Positions 8,322 to 16,195 are shown, numbered from the stretch's first letter. The stretch is 64,000 nucleotides of DNA from Lentzea albida (GCF_900111005.1 NZ_FOFV01000014.1:1-64000); one strand, 5' to 3'. Numbers and translations are program-made. Notes: generated by a model not told the origin, from the letters alone.

Positions 8322-9250
8322 AAGCCATCGCGCTGACCGAGTTCGGCGACGCCGAGGTCATGTCGTTGCAGGAGCTGCCCGACCCGTTGCTCGGGCCCGA
8401 CCAGGTCCTGGTGGAGGTGCGTGCCGCCGGGGTGAACCCGGTGGACTACAAGATCAGAGCCGGGTACCTGCAGGGGCTCATGCCGCACCACACGCCGTTG
8501 ATCCCGGGCTGGGACGTGGCGGGCGTCGTGCGCGCCGTCGGCATCGGCGTGCAGGACTGGGAACCGGGCGACGAGGTGCTCGCGTACGCGCGCAAGGACC
8601 ATGTCCAGTTCGGCACCTACGCCGAGCTGGTCTCGCTGCCGGACCGGATGGTCGCGCGCAAACCGTCCACCGTGGACTTCGTGACCGCGGCCGCGTTGCC
8701 GCTGGCCGGGCTGACGGCGCTGCAGTCGCTGAAGGCCGTCGGTGCCGGTTCCGGTGACGTCGTCCTCGTGCACGCGGCGGCCGGCGGCGTCGGGCACCTC
8801 CAGGTGCAGATCGCGCGGGAACTGGGCGCGTCGCGCGTGATCGGCACGGCGTCGCCGCGCAACCACGAGTTCGTGCGGTCGCTGGGCGCCGAACCGGTCT
8901 CCTACGGCGACGCGCTGGTGGACGCGGTCGCGGAACTCGTCGGCGGCGACGGCCGGGTCGACGTGGTGGTCGACAACGCGGGAGGACTCGCGTTCGACCA
9001 GTCGTTGCAGCTGGTGCGCGACCGGGCGCGGATGACGTCCATTGTGGACGGGCCGAGGGCGCTGGAGAACGGCGTGGTCAACACCTGGGCGCGGCCGAAC
9101 GCCGAGCAGACGCAGTGGCTCGTGGACCTCGTCGCGGACGGCAGGCTGCGCGTCGAGGTGCAGCAGACCTTTCCCTTGCAGGAAGCCGTCAAGGCGCACA
9201 AGCTGCTCGAAGGTGGCCACGTGCGTGGAAAAGTCGTGCTGACGGTCTGA
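8318..9250 (+). CDS. Zinc-independent NADP-dependent oxidoreductase (quinone-oxidoreductase type)
   Basis: A 310-residue medium-chain dehydrogenase/reductase. It has the GroES-like N-terminal region (VLVEVRAAGVNPVDYKIRAGY), the PGWDVAGVV segment, and the nucleotide-binding loop HAAAGGVGHLQVQIARELGA near residue 150. The zinc ligands of alcohol dehydrogenases are missing, so it belongs with QOR-like reductases that reduce enones or quinones with NADPH. Its GTG overlaps the glnE stop by 4 bp. The link to GlnE is probably only transcriptional. Confidence 0.88.
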   Translation: MKAIALTEFGDAEVMSLQELPDPLLGPDQVLVEVRAAGVNPVDYKIRAGYLQGLMPHHTPLIPGWDVAGVVRAVGIGVQDWEPGDEVLAYARKDHVQFGTYAELVSLPDRMVARKPSTVDFVTAAALPLAGLTALQSLKAVGAGSGDVVLVHAAAGGVGHLQVQIARELGASRVIGTASPRNHEFVRSLGAEPVSYGDALVDAVAELVGGDGRVDVVVDNAGGLAFDQSLQLVRDRARMTSIVDGPRALENGVVNTWARPNAEQTQWLVDLVADGRLRVEVQQTFPLQEAVKAHKLLEGGHVRGKVVLTV

Positions 9251-9276
9251 AACCTTCAGGTATTTCTTCAGGTTCG

Positions 9277-9300
9277 GGGGCGTTCCGCGCGGAACGCCCC
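9277..9300. terminator. Bidirectional terminator between convergent genes
   Basis: A perfect 24-bp palindrome (arm GGGGCGTTCCGC) between the oxidoreductase stop and the convergent small gene. It lacks a long T-run but is placed to terminate both. Confidence 0.7.
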
Positions 9301-9313
9301 TCGCCTGTCCTGC

Positions 9314-9547
9314 TCAGTCCTCGTCGGAATCGGGGTCCACCGCCGGAGCGCTGGTGTAGACCTCGACGACCCATTCCTCGACCAGCGACTCGGTGTCGTC
9401 GGTGTCCGGGACGAGCCTGTTGTAGACGCGGACACCGAGATCGAGCACGTCAGCGGCCTGAACCGCCTCGAGGGCCTCGGCCGCCGAGTCGACGACGTGG
9501 GTGGTGAGCAGCTGAGGAGCCGTGAATTCGGCGACATCTTGAGACAC
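9314..9547 (-). CDS. Small acidic protein of unknown function
   Basis: A 77-residue protein with a GTG start at 9547 and a strongly acidic C terminus (DPDSDED). The middle is alternating helix and strand (AAEALEAVQAADVLDLGVRVYNRL). Composition and third-position GC look coding. No family recognised. It is convergent with the oxidoreductase and divergent from the membrane-anchored protein gene at 9648. Confidence 0.6.
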   Translation of the reverse strand: MSQDVAEFTAPQLLTTHVVDSAAEALEAVQAADVLDLGVRVYNRLVPDTDDTESLVEEWVVEVYTSAPAVDPDSDED

Positions 9548-9647
9548 GCGCGGACACTAGCGCATTGACGTTTCACCCAATCGAGATGAGACTAGGGCGC
9601 GCTCAGCGGGGAGCTGTAGTCGTCTCGGGGGTCTAGCAGAGGAAGTC

Positions 9648-10223
9648 ATGCAGCATCGCAGGGTCACGCGCCGAGGAAAGACCGTGATCGCCATCGCGGG
9701 CGTGGCTGCCGGAGTGCTCGCACTACTCGGTGTGATCGAGTATGCACTGAGTGGCAACAACTCCGCCGCTCAGCCCAACGCCACCGCCACGACGACCACG
9801 TCGAACGTCGTCGACACTCCTGACGCCGCACTGGAAACAACAGAGCCGTCCGCGGACGTGAAGGTCCAGACGGGCTCGTTCAAGCAGCAGCGCGGCATGC
9901 TGACCATAGAGGTCAACCGCGTGGAAGCGGCGAACGGCCGCGTGAAGCTCTTCGTGACGGCCACCAACGCCTCCCAGGCCAGGATGACCCTCCCCGTCGT
10001 GGGAATCGCCGTCCTGGACGACTCGAACCGCACCTACGCGGCGTCGAGCAGCAAGTGGGACGGCCTCGTCACCCAGGGCACCACCACCTCGGGCACCGTC
10101 GTCCTCGACGAGAAGATCGCCAACGGTGTGAACTCGCTCACCCTGACGTTCTCGTCGATCTCCGGCCAGTTCGCGCCCACCGGCGCCGCCATCACGGTCA
10201 CCGGAATCCCGCTCCCGAAGTGA
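9648..10223 (+). CDS. Membrane-anchored extracytoplasmic protein, beta-rich
   Basis: A 191-residue protein: a basic N terminus (QHRRVTRRGK), one membrane anchor (about residues 13-33), a Thr/Asn/Ala-rich linker (about 38-65), then a beta-rich domain of roughly 120 residues with the pattern of DUF4352-type telokin/immunoglobulin-like domains (LTIEVNRVEAANGRVKLFV, then NRTYAASSSKWDG). Likely faces the cell exterior. No enzymatic motif and no lipobox cysteine. The domain label is tentative. Confidence 0.75.
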   Translation: MQHRRVTRRGKTVIAIAGVAAGVLALLGVIEYALSGNNSAAQPNATATTTTSNVVDTPDAALETTEPSADVKVQTGSFKQQRGMLTIEVNRVEAANGRVKLFVTATNASQARMTLPVVGIAVLDDSNRTYAASSSKWDGLVTQGTTTSGTVVLDEKIANGVNSLTLTFSSISGQFAPTGAAITVTGIPLPK

Positions 10224-10254
10224 TTTCCCGGCCGTTCCGGGTACCTCCAGTTGC

Positions 10255-10416
10255 ATGACGCAACGCGGAAGTGACACGCACGGCTTCATGAAGGACGACC
10301 ACCTGAAGAAGGAGGTCGAGAACGAGCTCCGCGCCAACGGCCCGACGCGCTCCGAGGCGTGGCGCGAACCGGAGATGCCGGAGCCGGACGAAAAGCCCGA
10401 GGAATCGCGCGAGTAG
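10255..10416 (+). CDS. Small hydrophilic protein (53 aa), unknown
   Basis: An ATG at 10255 opens a 53-codon frame ending at TAG 10414-10416. The product is charged and probably helical (MKDDHLKKEVENELRANG, then EPEMPEPDEKPEESRE), with actinobacterial codon usage and strong third-position GC. It sits 31 bp after the preceding gene and 18 bp before the NADAR gene, so it fits an operon. No family recognised. Confidence 0.6.
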   Translation: MTQRGSDTHGFMKDDHLKKEVENELRANGPTRSEAWREPEMPEPDEKPEESRE

Positions 10417-10434
10417 TTCGCCTAACCTGCCTGT

Positions 10435-10932
10435 GTGAAGTACCTGTTCTTCTGGGGCCACCAGCCCGAACACAACGGTGAGATCGGCAAGGGTTGCCTG
10501 TCGCAGTGGTGGCCGTGCACCTTCGAGGTGGACGGCCGGTCGTTCGCGTCAGCCGAGCACTACATGATGTGGCGCAAGGCGTTGCTGTTCGACGACACCG
10601 CCGTGGCGGCGCGCGTGCTGACCGCCCGCACCCCGGCCGAGGCCAAGGCGCTCGGCCGTGAGGTGTCGGGTTTCGTCGGCGAGGTCTGGGACGCGCAGCG
10701 CCTGCCGATCGTGGTCGAGGGCAACCTGGCGAAGTTCGGCCAGGACCCGGCGCTGCGCTCGTACCTGCTGGGCACCGGATCCCGCGTCCTGGTCGAGGCG
10801 AGCCCACAGGACCGCGTGTGGGGCATCGGGCTGGTGGCGTCCGATCCGCGCGCCTCGGACCCGTCGCAGTGGCTGGGGCTGAACCTGCTCGGCGAGGCCC
10901 TGATGGAGGTCAGGTCGCGCCTCGCCGCGTGA
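10435..10932 (+). CDS. NADAR-family protein (YbiA-like N-glycosidase fold)
   Basis: A 165-residue protein with the NADAR pattern: an N-terminal FWGHQPE segment, SQWWPCTFEVDGRSFASAEHYMMWRKALLF, and the C-terminal VWGIGLVASDPRASDPSQWLG followed by NLLGEALMEVR. Characterised members hydrolyse riboflavin biosynthesis intermediates or remove ADP-ribose. Which reaction applies here cannot be read from sequence. The GTG start at 10435 is at the natural domain beginning. Confidence 0.9.
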   Translation: MKYLFFWGHQPEHNGEIGKGCLSQWWPCTFEVDGRSFASAEHYMMWRKALLFDDTAVAARVLTARTPAEAKALGREVSGFVGEVWDAQRLPIVVEGNLAKFGQDPALRSYLLGTGSRVLVEASPQDRVWGIGLVASDPRASDPSQWLGLNLLGEALMEVRSRLAA

Positions 10933-11013
10933 GTCCTCTGTGGATCATCGTGAACCCCGCGGCCGTCCCGCACGTGTGTCACTGCGTCAGGGACATCTCG
11001 CAGGGGAGAACTG

Positions 11014-11265
11014 ATGTTCAGCTACTCGGGACCGGCCAGGCTCATCTACGCGGACGGCAACGCGTTCGCGATGGAGCGGGTCGACCTCATCGAGACCGTG
11101 AACGACGGCGGTGAGTGGCAGCTCTCCGGGGCCGGCACCGCCGCCGAGGAGCTCACCGGCGGTGAGGCCCGGATCAAGCTGCCGACAGGCGGGGAGGCCG
11201 ACGTCCTCGTCTCCAACGTCCGGGTCAGCGGGTCGTCGTCGACCGTGACGCTGCTCGGGGCCTGA
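11014..11265 (+). CDS. Small beta-rich protein, chromosomal member of the MFSY family
   Basis: An 83-residue protein opening MFSYSGPARL, preceded by a ribosome site (GGGGAGA at 11002-11008). It is clearly homologous to the product of 24,119-24,403 at the far end of the integrated element: same MFSY start, shared ET...W...G spacing, shared V-x-SSS-x-V near the end. Alternating hydrophobic residues predict a small beta barrel. Function unknown. Confidence 0.75.
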   Translation: MFSYSGPARLIYADGNAFAMERVDLIETVNDGGEWQLSGAGTAAEELTGGEARIKLPTGGEADVLVSNVRVSGSSSTVTLLGA

Positions 11266-11286
11266 GCCGCCGGATACCTTCACCGG

Positions 11287-11688
11287 ATGACGGACGCTCG
11301 CGATTTCCGGCGCGCCTGCCACGAGGCTGCGCGTCGCGTGGGCGGCGAGGTGGTCGAGTTCCGCCTGGCCGACGACGTGACGCCCAACTTCCACCAGGGA
11401 CTCATCGCCTGCTGCGGCCGCACCGTCGCCGTGGCGTGCACGCGTGACTCCGAGGTGCTGGCCGTCGCGGAACCCCGCGGTGCCGCGGACGCCGGTCCGC
11501 TCACGTTCGTCGAGGCCCCGGAACTGGTGTCCGTGGTGTCGGCGCTGCTCCCCGGAGTTCGGGTGCTCAACCCGTCAGAGCTGAACGGTCCGTTCGACGC
11601 CGCGGCCTGGCCGCACCTCTCGCCGAACGACGTCACCTACTGGCGGCCGGGCACGTTGGGTGAGGCGCTCTTCAACCATTGGGACTGA
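11287..11688 (+). CDS. Conserved hypothetical protein, 133 aa
   Basis: The ATG at 11287 follows the previous gene by 21 bp. The protein has a mixed alpha/beta pattern with a central LIACCGRTVAVACTRDSEVLAVAEPRG and a C terminus rich in aromatics (DVTYWRPGTLGEALFNHWD). Codon usage is typical for the genome. No family recognised. It is the last chromosomal gene before the integrated element; its terminator probably once faced glnA directly. Confidence 0.7.
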   Translation: MTDARDFRRACHEAARRVGGEVVEFRLADDVTPNFHQGLIACCGRTVAVACTRDSEVLAVAEPRGAADAGPLTFVEAPELVSVVSALLPGVRVLNPSELNGPFDAAAWPHLSPNDVTYWRPGTLGEALFNHWD

Positions 11689-11705
11689 GAACGCGGACAA
11701 GACGA

Positions 11706-11738
11706 AGGGCCGGGCGACTGAGACAGTCCCCCGGCCCT
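11706..11738. terminator. Terminator, formerly between 11287 gene and glnA
   Basis: A nine-bp stem (11706-11714 with 11730-11738) is extended by a GACT/AGTC inner stem. It lies 17 bp after the stop codon and 29 bp before the att core. A near copy is found at 24,421-24,453 next to glnA inside the element. Confidence 0.75.
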
Positions 11739-11766
11739 CGGCCTTGGTCAGATCACGCGGTCGGGC

Positions 11767-11785
11767 CGCCGATCACACGTCGTAG
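11767..11785. repeat. attL core (left direct repeat)
   Basis: The sequence CGCCGATCACACGTCGTAG is identical at 24,549-24,567. Flanking bases differ immediately on both sides. On the minus strand it reads C-TAC-GAC-GTG-TGA and six further bases, that is, the end of glnA, so this copy is the displaced chromosomal half of the site. Confidence 0.92.
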
Positions 11786-12059
11786 GTTTGTCGCCGGTGG
11801 CCGGCTAGCTGCGGTTCGGGCTACCGCACCCTGTTTGAGCTGCTGGTTTGTTCTCGACGTTTGCCGTCGTTGATCGACGCTGATCCACGTCTGACGGCCT
11901 GGAGACGGCCTGATCTTGGTCTGGCGCTTCCCAAGGCGGCTGACTCAAAGCCAGCCTTGCAAACAGCGGTGCGGGTCAAGTCTTGATCTCCTGTCTTGAC
12001 GCCGTACCGCTGTTCGTGACCACCATGTCGTCGGCAGATGCTGTGTAGGAGGTCGGCAA
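11786..12059. other. Left-end non-coding arm with repeat and large hairpin
   Basis: No gene seen. It contains ACGGCCTGGAGACGGCCTG at 11,894-11,912, identical to 24,490-24,508 at the right end, followed in both places by a similar CTTC..GGCTG..TCAAAGCC tract; these are candidate integrase arm sites. A hairpin at 11,962-12,014 has a near-perfect arm of about 19-20 bp (AACAGCGGT-CGG-TCAAG) and a 14-nt loop. Confidence 0.7.
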
Positions 12060-12719
12060 GTGGTGCTGGGCTTTATGGGACACGCCGAGTGGCAAGACAT
12101 GTCTGACTACCTTGTTCACTTGACTGGCCGGGATGCACTTCGTTCGATCTTGGAAGCAGGTGAGATTGCTGCTCCGAGCGCCTTCGGGGTCGCCCGTGAC
12201 GTCAATGGCCTAGGAGTGACGCAGCACTCCGCTTGCTTCAGCGAGATCCCGCTTGGCCTGTTGGACAGGCTTGCTGACCGCCATGGCCGGTATGGCTGCG
12301 GGTTTGAACGAGCCTTTGTACGCGATCAGGGTGGGGCACCGGTTTGGTACCTCCCGAGGAACACGGTTCAGGCTGACAACGTGCATGAACTCAAGGTCCC
12401 TGAGATGCGCGGAGGCGTGGACCAGGGGCACCCCTTGTGGGGACTCACGCCGTTCATCGACAACCCTGGCTCAGGACCGGGATGGACCTACGAGTTCGAG
12501 TGGGAGCGGGAGTGGCGTGTGCCGGGTGGGCTCCGCTTCACCCTCCTCGATATCCGATTCCTCTTCGCTCCTGAGGACGAGCATGAGCGGCTGCGCCAGA
12601 AATGGCCCAGTTGGAATGAGCGCGGCGAGCCCTTCAGCGGCGCAATCATCGACACATCTTGGACGATCGAGGACGTTCAGGCTGAGTTGATTCGAGCCGG
12701 AGTGCAGTCCAGTGGATGA
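12060..12719 (+). CDS. Putative abortive-infection protein, AbiGi/DUF2971-like with ART-like N terminus
   Basis: A 219-residue protein. The start YLVHLTGRDALRSILEAGEI resembles the opening strand-helix of ADP-ribosyltransferase-fold proteins such as DarT. It is followed by a CFSEIPLGLLDRLADRHGRYG segment and GFERAFVRDQGGAPVWYL, the pattern of AbiGi/DUF2971-type proteins. A later EWEREWRVPGG segment supplies the acidic/aromatic positions. I infer a phage-defence or toxin role, not proven. The GTG at 12060 has a good ribosome site (GGAGG 12,047-12,051); ATG 12,099 is an alternative. Cargo at the left end of the element, 43 bp before the IS3 insertion and not broken by it. Confidence 0.6.
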   Translation: MVLGFMGHAEWQDMSDYLVHLTGRDALRSILEAGEIAAPSAFGVARDVNGLGVTQHSACFSEIPLGLLDRLADRHGRYGCGFERAFVRDQGGAPVWYLPRNTVQADNVHELKVPEMRGGVDQGHPLWGLTPFIDNPGSGPGWTYEFEWEREWRVPGGLRFTLLDIRFLFAPEDEHERLRQKWPSWNERGEPFSGAIIDTSWTIEDVQAELIRAGVQSSG

Positions 12720-12830
12720 CACATACCGATGGCAAGGCGGCGTAGCCGTCGCGGCAGTCGATGGGTCTGCTGCACCGACAGGTGACATCTGAGTTGGCTT
12801 GCCGTGATGGTGAGCTGGGAGGATGTCGCT

Positions 12831-13139
12831 GTGCCCAAGCCCTACCCCCAGGAGTTCCGCGACGATGTCGTGCGGGTCGCGCGTGACCGCGAGCCCGGTG
12901 TGACGGTCGAGCAGATCGCGAAAGACTTCGGGGTGCACCCGATGACGTTGTTCAAGTGGCTGCGCCAGGCCGAGGTCGAGGAAGGCGCCAAGCCCGGTGC
13001 GAGCCGGGCCGAGGCAGCGGAGCTGCGCGAGGCGCGTAAGCGGATCAAGCTGCTGGAGCAGGAGAACGAGATCCTGCGCCGCGCGACCGCGTACCTGTCG
13101 CAGGCGAACCTCCCGGGAAAAGGCTCTACCCGCTCGTGA
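12831..13139 (+). CDS. IS3-family transposase OrfA (helix-turn-helix subunit)
   Basis: A 102-residue protein: an N-terminal helix-turn-helix (EFRDDVVRVARDREPGVTVEQIAKDFGVH, then TLFKWLR) and a leucine-zipper-like helix (ELREARKRIKLLEQENEILRRA). The GTG at 12,831 has GGGAGGA seven bases upstream; an upstream GTG at 12,804 is less likely. It binds the IS ends and, after -1 frameshifting at GGGAAAA (13,115-13,121), becomes the N-terminal part of the OrfAB transposase. The stop overlaps the OrfB GTG by 3 bp. Confidence 0.93.
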   Translation: MPKPYPQEFRDDVVRVARDREPGVTVEQIAKDFGVHPMTLFKWLRQAEVEEGAKPGASRAEAAELREARKRIKLLEQENEILRRATAYLSQANLPGKGSTRS

Positions 13140-13996
13140 ACGAGCTCGCCGCCGACGGGGTCCCCGTCGCGGTGACGTGCCGGGTCCTGAACATCGCTCG
13201 ACAGCCGTACTACCGATGGCGTGCCCGCCCTGTCACCGCCACCGAGCTCGAGCGGGCTCAGCGGGCGAACGCGTTGTTCGACGCGCACCGCGACGACCCG
13301 GAGTTCGGCTACCGGTTCCTGGCCGACGAAGCCCGCGACGCCGGCTGGTCGATGGCGGATCGGACCGCGTGGCGGATCTGCTCATCCATGGGCTGGTGGA
13401 GCGCGTTCGGCAAGAAACGCGGCCGCACCGGCAAGAAGGCCGGCCCGCCGGTGCACGACGACCTGGTCCGGCGCGACTTCACCGCTACCGCGCCGAACCG
13501 GCTGTGGCTGGCCGATATCACCGAACACCGCACCGCAGAAGGAAAGCTGTATCTGTGTGCGGTCAAGGACGTCTGTTCCAACCGGATCGTGGGCTACTCG
13601 ATCGACTTCCGGATGAAGTCGCGGCTGGCCGTCACCGCGCTCACCAACGCTCTCGCCCGCCGCGGTGAGGTCGCCGGCTGCGTGGTGCACACCGACCGCG
13701 GCTCGCAATTTCGTTCTAGGAAATTCGTCCGTGCGCTCACTCATCACGGCTTGGCCGGATCGATGGGCCGAGTCGGCGCCGCTGGTGACAATGCCGCGAT
13801 GGAAAGCTTCTTCGCGTTACTGCAGAACAACGTTCTCAACCGACGCAGCTGGCCTACGCGCGAGGAACTGCGGATCGCGATCGTGACCTGGATCGAGCGC
13901 ACTTACCACCGTCGCAGGCGCCAGGCCGCTCTCGGCCGGTTGACCCCTATCGAATACGAAGCAATTATGACCACGCCAGCCAGCCGGGCTGCGTGA
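13136..13996 (+). CDS. IS3-family transposase OrfB (DDE integrase core)
   Basis: A 286-residue rve-type integrase core. Catalytic residues are visible: the first D in WLADITEH, the second in VVHTDRGSQFRS, and the E in GDNAAMESFFALL. It catalyses copy-out, paste-in transposition as the OrfAB fusion. In frame, the reading continues upstream of the GTG as K-R-L-Y-P-L, joining OrfA at the slippery heptamer. Full length, with no internal stop. Confidence 0.95.
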   Translation: MNELAADGVPVAVTCRVLNIARQPYYRWRARPVTATELERAQRANALFDAHRDDPEFGYRFLADEARDAGWSMADRTAWRICSSMGWWSAFGKKRGRTGKKAGPPVHDDLVRRDFTATAPNRLWLADITEHRTAEGKLYLCAVKDVCSNRIVGYSIDFRMKSRLAVTALTNALARRGEVAGCVVHTDRGSQFRSRKFVRALTHHGLAGSMGRVGAAGDNAAMESFFALLQNNVLNRRSWPTREELRIAIVTWIERTYHRRRRQAALGRLTPIEYEAIMTTPASRAA

Positions 13997-14028
13997 CTAC
14001 CACTGTCACCTACTCGTGCAGCAGACCC

Positions 14029-14323
14029 GATCGCCGTGCCCAGTTCGGTCAGCTTGACCACCGCGCGATCGTCCCGACCGGAGTTGGCTGATAGCTAGTG
14101 GTGTGGTTCCGCTGTTGGCGGCGCGCTGCCCACGCCACCGCAGAGGACCGCGCCGTCGTGGCCGGCGGGCGGAGCGAAGCGGGAGCCCGACGTGCCCGGA
14201 TGGATGCGGGCCACGCTGGTAGGCGACTGGCCCGCCGCGCGCCGCCGACGGCGGCGCGCCTTGATCCAATAAAGCTGAATTCAGCAGTGCACGAGTGTCG
14301 CTCGTCGTCGGTATCCTCCCGCC
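14029..14323. other. Non-coding gap after the IS
   Basis: No convincing gene. It contains a GC hairpin (10-bp stem 14,237-14,246 with 14,250-14,259) followed by AT-richer sequence with TGAATTCAGCA. A minus-strand frame (14,006-14,269) is rejected on composition. The base composition falls sharply just beyond this gap. Confidence 0.6.
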
Positions 14324-14908
14324 ATGCCCACGCAGACCATCCTCATAACGCTTGCGGTAGCAGGGATTCCTGCAGTCGCGGCGATAGTTTCCGCGATCTT
14401 CGCTGGCCGATACGCTCTCCGCACTCGCCGGGCAGAAAGCGACGCTCAGCGGACACGAGAGCTTGAAGCTCGCTTATCAGAGAAGAAGTTCAACACGTAT
14501 GAACCGATGATCAACATGCTAAGTGAAATGCTTGATGGTAGGTACAATGCGAGTGAAGATGCCATGGACCCGATTACGAGGATGAGGGACTTTGCCACCT
14601 GGATTGCTATTTTCGGATCCGATAGAGCTGTTCAGGCTTACCATAATTGGATGCAAGCGATCTACTCAGCGGCGCCGGCGCCTATCTTGATGTACTTGTA
14701 CGGCGAATTTCTGGTCGCTGCTCGTGAGGATCTTGGGTATGGTGCCACTGCGGTTCAACGCCAGCATCTTCTCGGTATGCGAATCAAAGATATCTACACG
14801 TTTCACGGCATTGGGACACTTTCCTTTAAAGAAGTCTGCAGGGAACAGAAATGGAAGCCGACGTGGCAGGGAAAGAAGAAGGGGCTATTCCGAAGGTTTG
14901 CAGGCTAA
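14324..14908 (+). CDS. Membrane-anchored cytoplasmic-facing protein, unknown (cargo)
   Basis: A 194-residue protein: one N-terminal membrane segment (about residues 5-27, ILITLAVAGIPAVAAIVSAI), a charged coil (RTRRAESDAQRTRELEARLSEKK), then a helical soluble domain (MLSEMLDGRYNASEDAMDPI through AVQAYHNWMQAIYSA) and a basic tail (GKKKGLFRRF). The layout resembles membrane-tethered proteins often found in defence islands, but no family is recognised. Codon use is markedly more AT-rich than in the chromosome, suggesting separate acquisition. Confidence 0.75.
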   Translation: MPTQTILITLAVAGIPAVAAIVSAIFAGRYALRTRRAESDAQRTRELEARLSEKKFNTYEPMINMLSEMLDGRYNASEDAMDPITRMRDFATWIAIFGSDRAVQAYHNWMQAIYSAAPAPILMYLYGEFLVAAREDLGYGATAVQRQHLLGMRIKDIYTFHGIGTLSFKEVCREQKWKPTWQGKKKGLFRRFAG

Positions 14909-14962
14909 AAATACAACCCCTCGGGGATTGTCGGGGCATCAGTGCTCAGTGCTGCTGATCAC

Positions 14963-15697
14963 TTACTTGCCCTCTGAGAGTTCTAGGGGCATGGACGTGC
15001 CCTTGCGTGCTCGAATTTCTTCTATTTTCTCATCGAAGTCGGGAGTCTTCAGGAGCATGTGTTTCAAGGTATCCGCCGTGAGTGTCACGGATTCGTCTGC
15101 GAGATCAAATAGGTCACTTGCATTTCCGGATTTCTCCGGTCGTGCAATTATTACGCGCTTGCCGTAGTCCTGAACGGTCTTAACTGCTTCTGCAAGATCG
15201 GTATCTCCCGCAAGCAGCAAAAGCGTGTCGTAAGAATTTAGTTGGGCAAGTCTCACCATGTCCAGGACAATAAGGGTGTCGACCCCTTTCTGCTCGTACC
15301 GATACTTCGACATCGGATAGTATTTCTTGAACTCGTCTGGGTCTGCGCCAATTTGTCGTAGTGCTTTTCGGATCTCAGACCACTCTGGGTTGGGGCGCTT
15401 CGAGAGCTTTCCTAGGCGAGTCTGGATTCCTGCCTGATTCCGAAGGCCGCGAACGCGAGCCAGCTGCGTTTCGTATTCTGGATTCGATGGCTCATGAATT
15501 CCGTCGTACCAGTATGCCCGCATGAAGTCTGCGCCTATTCGCCGAGCAGAAAAGTTGCACCAATTCGATATTCTGAGTGGATTTAGATGCAAATCGTCTA
15601 CTGTAATGTTCAGCGTAGCGCAGCCTGCCTTGACGAGGAATCCTCCGTCAATCATCACCGCGAGCTTGGTCTGCGTCAAAGTGGCCTCCTGGTGCAA
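14963..15697 (-). CDS. NYN-domain (PIN-like) ribonuclease
   Basis: A 244-residue protein of the NYN/LabA-DUF88 group. Acidic active-site positions are visible in KLAVMIDGGFLVKAG, in EQKGVDTLIVLDMVRLA and in LLLLAGDTDLAEAVKTVQDYG, matching the four-aspartate metal site of PIN-like nucleases. It is expected to cut RNA with Mg or Mn. The C-terminal tail (about residues 205-244) is helical and charged. Its reading is AT-richer than the chromosome. Divergent from the gene at 15,731 with about 33 bp between starts. Confidence 0.88.
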   Translation of the reverse strand: MHQEATLTQTKLAVMIDGGFLVKAGCATLNITVDDLHLNPLRISNWCNFSARRIGADFMRAYWYDGIHEPSNPEYETQLARVRGLRNQAGIQTRLGKLSKRPNPEWSEIRKALRQIGADPDEFKKYYPMSKYRYEQKGVDTLIVLDMVRLAQLNSYDTLLLLAGDTDLAEAVKTVQDYGKRVIIARPEKSGNASDLFDLADESVTLTADTLKHMLLKTPDFDEKIEEIRARKGTSMPLELSEGK

Positions 15698-15730
15698 GTT
15701 GAGCTGATAGGATCGCTAACCTTAACACGA

Positions 15731-16168
15731 GTGAAAGCGGGTATAACAGTGAAAGACTTCCCTCGGGTTCGAGGTAACCACGAAGGCGATAGGCTTCTGC
15801 GAATGATGGTTTCGTTCCTGGATAAGTCGCTGCAGAGCTTTAGTCTTGCGGTCGTCGTCGGCGGTACGGTGTTTACTGGGTTGGCGGTATCGCGAGAATT
15901 CTGGGTGCAGACCTGGCTGGATCGAATGCGCGCCTCAGGGATTGGAGGTGAAGGGCTTTCAGATGGAATATTGGCGTTGATTGAAAATAATGGAATCTAC
16001 CTGATCGATGACGACCTTCCGGATGTTGACATGCCGACCTATCTTCACATGAACGAAGTAAAAATAGTTGGAGAGGGAGATCTTATTGACGTTCCGCCGT
16101 TGTGGAGGTTCCGATTCAAAGAGATTTCAGCTTGGTGTCCGAATAGTATGAGCCGGTTCGAGGGCTGA
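15731..16168 (+). CDS. Hypothetical protein, 145 aa, divergent partner of the NYN nuclease
   Basis: Starts at GTG 15,731 (GTG 15,749 also possible). An amphipathic/hydrophobic stretch (SFSLAVVVGGTVFTGLAVSREFWVQTWLDRM, about residues 37-67) precedes an acidic region (IYLIDDDLPDVDMPTYLHMNEVKIVG) and a C-terminal WRFRFKEISAWCPNSM. No family recognised. AT-rich like its neighbour. The short shared intergenic region with the nuclease gene suggests co-regulation; it could modulate the nuclease. Confidence 0.65.
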   Translation: MKAGITVKDFPRVRGNHEGDRLLRMMVSFLDKSLQSFSLAVVVGGTVFTGLAVSREFWVQTWLDRMRASGIGGEGLSDGILALIENNGIYLIDDDLPDVDMPTYLHMNEVKIVGEGDLIDVPPLWRFRFKEISAWCPNSMSRFEG

Positions 16169-16195
16169 CTATCGAAGCCTTGAGCGATCGGTAGA

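Larger units (their letters stand above)
12763..14028 (+). mobile_element. IS3-family insertion sequence, complete
   Basis: About 1,266 bp. Terminal inverted repeats begin GGGTCTGCTGCAC on both ends (13 identical outer bases, then a shared AGGTGACA), at 12,763 inward and from 14,028 back. A 3-bp target duplication GAT flanks it (12,760-12,762 and 14,029-14,031), as expected for the family. It carries orfA and orfB with a -1 frameshift site. All parts look intact, so the copy may still be mobile. Confidence 0.92.

Noticed and set aside
12719..12763. Possibility that the IS3 copy interrupts the AbiGi-like gene
   Set aside because: The gene has its own stop at 12,717-12,719 and the IS begins 43 bp later at the GAT duplication.
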